8,920 bases of DNA, taken from assembly GCA_017446125.1 (NCBI GenBank), contig JAFSRL010000220.1, positions 1-8,920 on the forward strand, in the 5' to 3' direction. Numbering within the stretch: position 1 is the first letter of the stretch; the number at the start of each line of letters is the position of its first letter. The translations under genes were made by a program, and so were the position numbers. The DNA is from Lachnospiraceae bacterium. Its GTDB lineage: Bacteria > Bacillota > Clostridia > Lachnospirales > Lachnospiraceae. Shown piece after piece: positions 1-5,648 of this stretch. Below the pieces are notes generated by a model. It was not told the origin of the DNA. It saw nothing but the letters and a program-made list of their open reading frames with translations, and made no database searches.

Positions 1-1048
1 AAGAACGCTCCTTGCGTAACAGCTCACGGATGGAGGAGGTCATGGTATTGAAGGACTCGCCGATGCGCTCAAACTCGTCGCCGGAGCGGATGTCCAAGGA
101 CAGGTCAAAGTTTCCGGACTCCACGCGGTCAAGCGCGTCGATGATTTCATACAACAGCTCCGTGTGTCTGGTCGCGGTGCGGCCGGCGGAGCGGTAGATA
201 AAGAACGCAATGATGGCGAAAATCCCGATGCCCACCAGGATGACAACGAAGACTAAGTTAAACATGCTGTTGATGTCCGCGATGACCATCGCGCAGATGT
301 GCTCACCGTACACCTTCTGCGGCGTCACGAAGTACCAGTTGTCGTTCATCCGGACAAATCCGCTTGCACGGCGGACACTGTCGACAAGATCCTTTTTCTG
401 GTTCCAGAAGGGCGACTCCTCATCCGAGTAAACGCGACCGTACACGTTGGAAAGAATGGGTGTGTGGCTGCCCTCCTGCCGGAAGAAGGAAGAGAAGTAG
501 CTGACCGGAAGAACAAAGCCTTCATACCCGATGATGTCACCGATGATGACCGGACGCATAATCGCCCATGCGGCGGAGATGTTGCTCGCGGCGGCATCCT
601 GCGCGTAGATGATGCCCAAGCGCTCCTCCGTGCAATACGGTAAGAAGGTGGTGAGCTGGTCCTTGTACGCGTCGTTTCCGCCCTGATAGAGCAGGTTGTA
701 ATCGCGGTCAAAGACATAGAAGGAGCCGCGGTAGGTCTGTCCCTTCAAAAAGTCCGCGACCTGCCGGATGATGTCGGAACGGTAGACCGTGTCAGACTTG
801 AACCGCGCAACATCCAGATCATAGGAAAGATCGTATACGACGTTCCAGTAGTCGTCGTAGACCTTTTCAAAGGTCTCACCGGTCTCGTCCCTAAGCGCAA
901 GCCCTTCGGCCCTGGTCTGGTAGGTTCCGATACCGGCAAAAACAGCGACCAGCAATAAGAGCGCGATGGCGAACGGAATCATCGCGTGGAACATCAACGT
1001 ATGCAACAGTTCGTCACGGAACCGCTTTGTCTGTTTTACTGCTGCCAT
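1..1048 (-). CDS. Membrane sensor protein (probable sensor histidine kinase), N-terminal part
   Basis: The frame is open from the ATG at 1046-1048 to the window edge, giving 349 residues with no stop, so the C-terminus is missing. A membrane segment at residues about 22-41 (IPFAIALLLLVAVFAGIGTY) and a second at about 263-284 enclose an extracellular region of about 220 residues. That region contains FYVFDRDYNLLYQGG (about 110-124) and NWYFVTPQKVYGEHICAMV (about 237-255), which look like the strand pattern of a double-Cache sensor. Residues about 285-345 look like a HAMP linker (SGNFDLSLDIRSGDEFERIG followed by ESFNTM). A histidine kinase of the YesM/PgtB type is the best guess for the missing part, because the gene follows a binding-protein gene and overlaps it by 13 bp. 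A chemoreceptor or other HAMP protein is not excluded. The likely ribosome site, AAGGAAAG, lies within the end of the upstream gene, with rather long spacing, suggesting translational coupling. Confidence 0.8.
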   Translation of the reverse strand, partial: MAAVKQTKRFRDELLHTLMFHAMIPFAIALLLLVAVFAGIGTYQTRAEGLALRDETGETFEKVYDDYWNVVYDLSYDLDVARFKSDTVYRSDIIRQVADFLKGQTYRGSFYVFDRDYNLLYQGGNDAYKDQLTTFLPYCTEERLGIIYAQDAAASNISAAWAIMRPVIIGDIIGYEGFVLPVSYFSSFFRQEGSHTPILSNVYGRVYSDEESPFWNQKKDLVDSVRRASGFVRMNDNWYFVTPQKVYGEHICAMVIADINSMFNLVFVVILVGIGIFAIIAFFIYRSAGRTATRHTELLYEIIDALDRVESGNFDLSLDIRSGDEFERIGESFNTMTSSIRELLRKERS

Positions 1049-2043
1049 GATTCGTTTTGTTCTTTCCTTTTCATGATGCGCTCAAACCGCATCAGCCAGT
1101 CGGAGCGCATGAGTGCGCCGCGACGGTCGCTGATGGACAATACATGCAGGGAGGGCGACTTTTCTTCCGCCGCCAAAAGATCCCGCAGGGAAAAGAGGTT
1201 GGTCTGGTGCTGCGATTTCTGCAAATAGACCTGCGTTCTGTCCCGCATGAGCCACTGCTCAAAAAGCACGGCGTTTTCCGCGTGCGGCGCGTTCTTCACC
1301 CGGCAGACGACGTCCTGATGAAACAGAACCCCTTCGTTCATATAGACGGTGTGCACGTGGGCACCGCCCATCAGGTATTCCTCGCTCGATTGCGCGAACG
1401 TCAGCCCCACGGTGTAGTAGCCGTGGATGACGCCCTGGTAGACCTCCTCGTCACTGCTCAAAAGCGTGGCATCCAACTGGTCGGCAAACTGCTCCACATA
1501 ATTCCAGCCGTGCGCGGGAACCTTGCCGCCCATTGCGTAAAGCATGTTCACCAGATGCGCATAAGAGGCGGCGGAAACGGCAGGGTCCGCGAAGGCAATC
1601 CTGCCCTTAAACTCCGGCTTCAAAAGATCCTCGTATCCGTTGATGGAGGAAGAACCGAGCGTGTCCGTATTGACCATGAGCGCGGTGGGGGTGTAGCAGT
1701 AGGTCTGTGTGGAATCAAACAGCTCCGTCTTCTGCTCCACGATGTCCATGGTCACGGGCCAAAGAAGATCCGCCACGGGCGAGGCGCTTTCGCCCTCGAT
1801 CCGGATGAGCGCGTCCGAAGCGCGCAGTGTCACACAGGTCACATCGATTCCGGTTTCCGCCTCAAACCGCGCGATGACGTTGTCGGTGGTGGAGAGCGGA
1901 CGGGTGGCGTAAATGACAAGGCGGTCTGTATCCTCCCCGGCGTTGACGGTTCCCTGAGCGCTGCCGCAGGCAGAGCAGGAAAGCGAAAAAAGGAGAATAC
2001 AAAAACAAGCACAAATTTGTTGTCTGAAAATTTGTGGCGTCAT
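1036..2043 (-). CDS. Extracellular solute-binding lipoprotein, PgtC/iron-binding-type fold
   Basis: This 335-residue protein starts with a lipoprotein-like signal peptide (hydrophobic residues 10-22, then LSCSAC). C26, or less likely C23, would be the lipidated cysteine; the residue at -3 is not the usual Leu, so the lipobox is weak. The mature part opens with RLVIYATRPLSTTDNVIARF and later has FKGRIAFADPAVSAASYAHL, both characteristic of periplasmic binding proteins of the Fe3+/phosphoglycerate-regulatory (SBP_bac_6-like) group. The stretch between ADLLW and ALMVNTDTL seems shorter than I expect for transport members. The gene overlaps the downstream sensor gene by 13 bp, and no permease or ATPase gene is adjacent. 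I therefore infer that it presents a ligand to the sensor rather than feeding a transporter, as proposed for PgtC with PgtB. The ligand is unknown. The start has almost no ribosome site and a promoter lies directly before it (see 2050-2079). Confidence 0.82.
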   Translation of the reverse strand: MTPQIFRQQICACFCILLFSLSCSACGSAQGTVNAGEDTDRLVIYATRPLSTTDNVIARFEAETGIDVTCVTLRASDALIRIEGESASPVADLLWPVTMDIVEQKTELFDSTQTYCYTPTALMVNTDTLGSSSINGYEDLLKPEFKGRIAFADPAVSAASYAHLVNMLYAMGGKVPAHGWNYVEQFADQLDATLLSSDEEVYQGVIHGYYTVGLTFAQSSEEYLMGGAHVHTVYMNEGVLFHQDVVCRVKNAPHAENAVLFEQWLMRDRTQVYLQKSQHQTNLFSLRDLLAAEEKSPSLHVLSISDRRGALMRSDWLMRFERIMKRKEQNESWQQ

Positions 2044-2049
2044 GCCTGT

Positions 2050-2079
2050 ATTATACTACAATTCAAGGAATTGTTTCAA
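2050..2079 (-). promoter_or_regulatory. Sigma-A-like promoter of the binding-protein gene, predicted leaderless
   Basis: On the minus strand TTGAAA (2074-2079) and a perfect TATAAT (2050-2055) are separated by 18 bp. Only 6 bp lie between the -10 and the ATG at 2041-2043, so the expected transcription start falls on or next to the start codon. No Shine-Dalgarno sequence precedes that ATG. The -35 begins 9 bp after the carB stop codon, so the downstream pair can be expressed independently of carB. Confidence 0.65.
2058..2074. promoter_or_regulatory. Candidate operator palindrome inside the promoter spacer
   Basis: ACAATTC (2058-2064) and GAATTGT (2068-2074) form a perfect inverted repeat with a 3-bp centre (AAG). 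It fills most of the space between the -35 and -10 of the binding-protein promoter and touches the last base of the -35. A dimeric repressor bound here would block RNA polymerase. It is not followed by a T-run in either direction, so it does not look like a terminator for carB. Confidence 0.45.
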
Positions 2080-2088
2080 TATATTAAT

Positions 2089-5000
2089 TCATGTTTTCAG
2101 ATGTGCGTGCCAGTCCTGCAGCGAGCACAACGGCGTTTCCGGGTGGGTCTTCACATAGTGGATGCCCTCCGCGGCAGCCTTGGCGGCAGCCATGGTCGTG
2201 ATGTACATCACACCGGCCTTGACCGCCCCCTTGCGCAGGTAGGAATCGTCGTGCACGGACTCCTTCCCGGAGGGAGAGTTGACAATCAGTTGAATCTCGC
2301 CGTTGGTAATCTTGTCTAAGATATTGGGACGCCCTTCGTAGAGCTTCTTCACCTTTTCGGCGGGAACGCCCGCTTCCCGGATGCGGTCGTAAGTTTCTCC
2401 GGTCGCAAGGATGGTGAAGCCGTCCTCGTAGAACTGCTTTGCAAGCGCCGCGGCATCCGGCTTGTCCTGGCGGTTGACGGTGATTAAGACCGCGCCCTCT
2501 TTGGGCAGCGGGACACCGGCAGCCTCTTCCGCCTTATAAAATGCCTCACCGACATTTTCGGAAAGTCCTAAGACTTCGCCGGTGGAGCGCATTTCGGGAC
2601 CAAGGAGCGGGTCGACCTCCTGGAACATGTTGAAGGGGAAGACCGCTTCCTTCACGCCGTAGTAAGCGGGGGTTTTGTCCTCCAAAGAAGGCAAAGGCGA
2701 CGGGCGGTTGGTGAGTGCGCCCGTGATGATGTCGATGGCGAGCGGCACCATTTTGATGCCGCAGACCTTGGAGACCAGCGGCACCGTGCGGCTGGCTCTG
2801 GGGTTTGCTTCGAGCACGAAGACCGTGCCGTCCTCGATTGCGTACTGCATGTTCATGAGTCCCACGACATGCATCTCTTCCGCGATGCGGCGCGTGTACT
2901 CCTTGATGGTGTTCACGCTTTCCTTTGGAATGTGCTTTGACGGAACGATGCAGGCGGAGTCGCCGGAGTGAATGCCGGCAAGCTCGATGTGCTCCATGAC
3001 GGCGGGCACAAAGGCATGCGTGCCGTCGCAGATTGCATCCGCCTCACATTCCAGCGCCTGGTGCAGAAAACGGTCGACCAGAATGGGACGCTCTTTTAAG
3101 GAATAGCCTTCCGCCTGCGCGATGGCGGCGTTCATGTAGTCAACGAGGCTTTCCTTGTCGTAAACGATTTCCATGCCGCGCCCGCCCAGAACAAAGGAGG
3201 GACGCACCATCACGGGATAACCGATGTTGTCTGCCACCGCAAGTGCTTCCTCCACGGTGGAAGCCATGCCGGATTCCGGCATCGGGATGTTCAGCTTTTC
3301 CATCATTGCGCGGAAGAGGTCGCGGTCCTCCGCCATGTCGATGACGGACGGCGGCGTGCCTAAGACCGTTACACCGTATTTTTCAAGCTGCGACGCGAGG
3401 TTTAAGGGCGTCTGCCCGCCGAACTGCGTGATGACGCCCAAAGGCTTCTCCGCTTCGTAAATCGAGAGAACGTCTTCCAGGGTCAGCGGTTCGAAGTAGA
3501 GCTTGTCGGAGGTGTCGTAGTCCGTCGAAACCGTTTCCGGATTGCAGTTGACGATGATCGTTTCAAACCCGAGCGCCGTTAAGGACTGCGCCGCGTGTAC
3601 GCAGCAGTAGTCGAACTCGATGCCTTGGCCGATGCGGTTGGGCCCTCCGCCCAGGATCATAATCTTGTGTGAAGAAGGTGAGTCAGAAGGGACGGGTACA
3701 CTGACTCGTTTTTCATTGTGAGTCAGTTTAATACCTTCCCCTGGTGGGGATGGGGGACCGCTTGCGGTGGATGAGGTGTCTTCCCCATGAGTCAGTGTAC
3801 CCGTCCCCCGTGACTCACCGTACGAATACGTCGAATAATAATACGCCGCATCCTGCGTGCCGGACACATGCACCGCCTCCCAGTGCTGCGTGATGCCGGC
3901 CTCAATTCTGCGCGTGCGGACTTCTTCCTCGGTGGTACCCAGAAGGGTTGCAAGGTAGGCATCGGAGAAGCCATCCTGTTTGGCTTTTTGAAGATGAGTC
4001 AAGGGGACGGGTACCCTGACTCGTTCTTCAGAATGAGTCAGTGTACCCGTCCCCGTTGACTCATCCGCAAACTTCCGCAACGCATTCTCTTCCTCCACCA
4101 GCTCCTTCATCTGTTCTAAGAAGTAATGCTTCACCTTCGTGATCTCGTGCAGCTCCTCCACCGTCGCGCCCTTCTTCAGCGCCTCATACAGCAAAAAGTG
4201 CCGCTCGCTCGACGGCGTGATGAGCATGCTCAAAAGCTCTTCCTTTGATTTCTCCGCAAAGTTTTTGGCGCCGCCCAGACCAAAGCGGTCCTTCTCCAGC
4301 GAACGGATCGCCTTCTGGAAGGCCTCCTTGTAGGTTTTGCCAATCGACATCACCTCGCCCACGGCGCGCATCTGCGTGCCCAGCTTGTCGTCCACGCCCT
4401 TGAATTTCTCAAACGCCCAGCGCGCAAACTTCACGACGACGTAATCGCCCGAGGGCACGTACTTGTCAAGTGTGCCGTGCTTGCCGCAGGGAAGATCCTT
4501 TAACGTTAGCCCCGTCGCGAGCTTCGCACTCACCAAGGCAATCGGGAAGCCCGTCGCCTTGCTCGCCAGCGCGGAAGAGCGTGAGGTTCTGGGATTGATT
4601 TCGATGACGATGATGCGGTCGGAAACGGGGTCGTGCGCGAACTGCACATTCGTCCCGCCGATTACGCCGATGTGCTCGACGATTTTGTATGCCTGCTCCT
4701 GCAAGCGCTTCTGCAGCTCTTCCGAAATCGTAAGCATCGGTGCCGTGCAAAACGAGTCGCCGGTGTGCACGCCCAACGGGTCCACGTTCTCGATGAAGCA
4801 GACGGTGATCATGTTGTTGTCCTTGTCGCGTACGACTTCAAGCTCCAATTCCTCCCAGCCCAGAATTGATTCCTCGACGAGCACCTGATGCACCAAAGAA
4901 GTCTGTAAACCGCGTGCGCACACGGTCCGCAATTCCTCGCGGTTGTAAACAAGACCTCCGCCCGCGCCGCCCATCGTATAGGCGGGACGCAAAACGACCG

Positions 5001-5493
5001 GATAGGAAAGCTTTTCCGCAATGGCAAGCGCCTCTTCGACGGAATATGCGACCTCTGAACGCGCCATCTCGATGCCCAGCATGTCCATCGTCTTTTTGAA
5101 TTCGATGCGGTCCTCGCCGCGCTCAATCGCGTCGACCTGCACGCCGATAACCTCGACACCGTACTTCTCAAGAACACCCGCCTTGTACAGCTCCGCGCAT
5201 AAATTAAGACCGGACTGCCCGCCGAGGTTCGGCAACAATGCGTCCGGTCTTTCTTTTTCGATGATGCGGGAAACTCTGTCCACATTCAGCGGTTCAATAT
5301 ACGTAATGTCCGCCATCTCAGGGTCTGTCATGATTGTGGCGGGATTGGAATTGACAAGAACGATTTCGTATCCCAATGATTTAAGCGCCTTACAGGCCTG
5401 TGTTCCGGAATAATCAAACTCGCATGCCTGCCCGATGATGATGGGACCCGAGCCGATGATGAGAATTTTGTGGATGTCGGTTCTGTGTGACAT
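2089..5493 (-). CDS. carB: Carbamoyl-phosphate synthase large subunit, with in-frame repeat insertions
   Basis: CarB makes carbamoyl phosphate from bicarbonate, ATP and glutamine-derived ammonia for pyrimidine and arginine synthesis in the cytoplasm, together with CarA. The N-terminal synthetase half shows IGSGPIIIGQACEFDYSG (13-30), NLGGQSGLNL (89-98), MGGAGGGLVYN (174-184), ENVDPLGVHTGDS (235-247) and EINPRTSRSSALASKATG (298-315). The C-terminal half shows LGGGPNRIGQGIEFDYC (from 614), QFGGQTPLNLA, GIHSGDSACIVPS and EANPRASRTVPLVSK (from about 895). A methylglyoxal-synthase-like allosteric domain spans about 1000-1134. At 1134 residues it is longer than the usual 1060-1075. The excess is two extra linker stretches, at about 477-500 and 560-606, encoded by palindromic repeats. 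Both flank the oligomerisation domain and leave the catalytic motifs intact. The start is supported by GGGAGG five or so bases upstream. No carA lies beside it; the next gene upstream is divergent. Confidence 0.98.
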   Translation of the reverse strand: MSHRTDIHKILIIGSGPIIIGQACEFDYSGTQACKALKSLGYEIVLVNSNPATIMTDPEMADITYIEPLNVDRVSRIIEKERPDALLPNLGGQSGLNLCAELYKAGVLEKYGVEVIGVQVDAIERGEDRIEFKKTMDMLGIEMARSEVAYSVEEALAIAEKLSYPVVLRPAYTMGGAGGGLVYNREELRTVCARGLQTSLVHQVLVEESILGWEELELEVVRDKDNNMITVCFIENVDPLGVHTGDSFCTAPMLTISEELQKRLQEQAYKIVEHIGVIGGTNVQFAHDPVSDRIIVIEINPRTSRSSALASKATGFPIALVSAKLATGLTLKDLPCGKHGTLDKYVPSGDYVVVKFARWAFEKFKGVDDKLGTQMRAVGEVMSIGKTYKEAFQKAIRSLEKDRFGLGGAKNFAEKSKEELLSMLITPSSERHFLLYEALKKGATVEELHEITKVKHYFLEQMKELVEEENALRKFADESTGTGTLTHSEERVRVPVPLTHLQKAKQDGFSDAYLATLLGTTEEEVRTRRIEAGITQHWEAVHVSGTQDAAYYYSTYSYGESRGTGTLTHGEDTSSTASGPPSPPGEGIKLTHNEKRVSVPVPSDSPSSHKIMILGGGPNRIGQGIEFDYCCVHAAQSLTALGFETIIVNCNPETVSTDYDTSDKLYFEPLTLEDVLSIYEAEKPLGVITQFGGQTPLNLASQLEKYGVTVLGTPPSVIDMAEDRDLFRAMMEKLNIPMPESGMASTVEEALAVADNIGYPVMVRPSFVLGGRGMEIVYDKESLVDYMNAAIAQAEGYSLKERPILVDRFLHQALECEADAICDGTHAFVPAVMEHIELAGIHSGDSACIVPSKHIPKESVNTIKEYTRRIAEEMHVVGLMNMQYAIEDGTVFVLEANPRASRTVPLVSKVCGIKMVPLAIDIITGALTNRPSPLPSLEDKTPAYYGVKEAVFPFNMFQEVDPLLGPEMRSTGEVLGLSENVGEAFYKAEEAAGVPLPKEGAVLITVNRQDKPDAAALAKQFYEDGFTILATGETYDRIREAGVPAEKVKKLYEGRPNILDKITNGEIQLIVNSPSGKESVHDDSYLRKGAVKAGVMYITTMAAAKAAAEGIHYVKTHPETPLCSLQDWHAHLKT
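3678..3818 (-). repeat. Palindromic element copy A inside carB, itself interrupted
   Basis: The outer 30-bp arms (3678-3707 and 3789-3818) are inverted repeats matching at 27 of 30 positions; both contain GGACGGGTACACTGACTC and end in GTGAGTCA/TGACTCAC. Without the nested 69-bp insert the element is 72 bp and closely matches copy B at 3993-4065. It encodes CarB residues about 559-606 (ESRGTGTLTHGED, then LTHNEKRVSVPVPS), in the linker between YYYSTYSYG and the KIMILGGGPNRIGQ start of the second synthetase half. Both copies are preceded on the plus strand by GAAG at the same spacing from TGAGTCA. I read it as a small mobile or REP-like element; no transposase is present in the window. Confidence 0.88.
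3719..3796. repeat. Nested 60-bp insert flanked by 9-bp direct repeats within copy A
   Basis: TGAGTCAGT occurs at 3719-3727 and again at 3788-3796, 69 bp apart, whereas copy B has a single TGAGTCAGT at the equivalent place. The 60-bp core between them (3728-3787) holds two small hairpins, TCCCC/GGGGA (3737-3741 with 3746-3750) and ACCGC/GCGGT (3757-3761 with 3764-3768). The added 69 bp is exactly 23 codons and encodes a Ser/Pro/Gly-rich stretch (TSSTASGPPSPPGEG). The core has no clear terminal inverted repeats. The arrangement looks like a target duplication, but slippage or recombination between repeats could give the same result. Confidence 0.7.
3993..4065 (-). repeat. Palindromic element copy B inside carB
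   Basis: This is a nearly perfect 73-nt hairpin: the arm at 3993-4027 pairs with 4030-4065 across a 2-nt centre, with two mismatches and one extra base. It shares GGGGACGGGTAC, TGAGTCA and TGACTC blocks with copy A. It encodes CarB residues about 477-500 (DESTGTGTLTHSEERVRVPVPLTH), inserted between LRKFA and LQKAKQDGFSDAYLATLLG at the start of the oligomerisation domain. Only the reading frame used by carB is free of stops across it. Confidence 0.9.
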
Positions 5494-5542
5494 AAGTTCC
5501 TCCCTGTTTCAGACACTTTAGCGGGGCAAAGAACCCTGCAAT

Positions 5543-5572
5543 ATCTTATCATGTGTTCTATTGTGATTGCAA
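5543..5572 (-). promoter_or_regulatory. Probable carB promoter
   Basis: On the minus strand TTGCAA (5567-5572) and TAAGAT (5543-5548) are 18 bp apart, giving a leader of roughly 40 nt before the carB ATG. Its -35 lies inside the spacer of the opposing promoter. I see no obvious attenuator or PyrR-type hairpin in the short leader. Confidence 0.5.
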
Positions 5573-5589
5573 GGGTTTTGTTGTAAAAT
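5561..5589 (+). promoter_or_regulatory. Probable promoter of the zinc-ribbon membrane protein gene
   Basis: TTGTGA (5561-5566) and TAAAAT (5584-5589) are 17 bp apart. The expected transcript start is near 5596, leaving about 50 nt of purine-rich leader before the ATG at 5649. Its -35 sits within the spacer of the carB promoter, so the two promoters interlock. Confidence 0.5.
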
Positions 5590-5648
5590 ACTTGCGGCAA
5601 CACAATCGGAAAGGGAGAAGGGTTTTGCAAAGAGGGAGGAAAGAAAAC

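Noticed and set aside
2058..2074. Hairpin after carB considered as its terminator
   Set aside because: The stem is short and AT-rich and no U-run follows on the carB strand. Its position between -35 and -10 fits an operator better.
1057..2319. 420-codon open frame on the plus strand
   Set aside because: It runs antisense across the lipoprotein gene and into carB, has no ribosome site or recognisable domain, and its His/Arg/Gly-rich composition is typical of a shadow frame in GC-rich DNA.
3868..4059. 63-codon plus-strand frame crossing copy B
   Set aside because: Antisense to carB, with no recognisable domain; it ends within the repeat.
3679..4063. Seven exact TGAGTCA/TGACTCA heptamers, considered as a CRISPR or regulator array
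   Set aside because: They are the ends and inner parts of the palindromic elements. Spacing is irregular and there are no unique spacers, so they are explained by the repeats.
5553..5648. Upstream in-frame ATG extending the zinc-ribbon protein by 32 residues
   Set aside because: It lies before the predicted promoter, lacks a ribosome site, and would place a basic extension ahead of the zinc ribbon. The ATG at 5649 has GGGAGG at good spacing.
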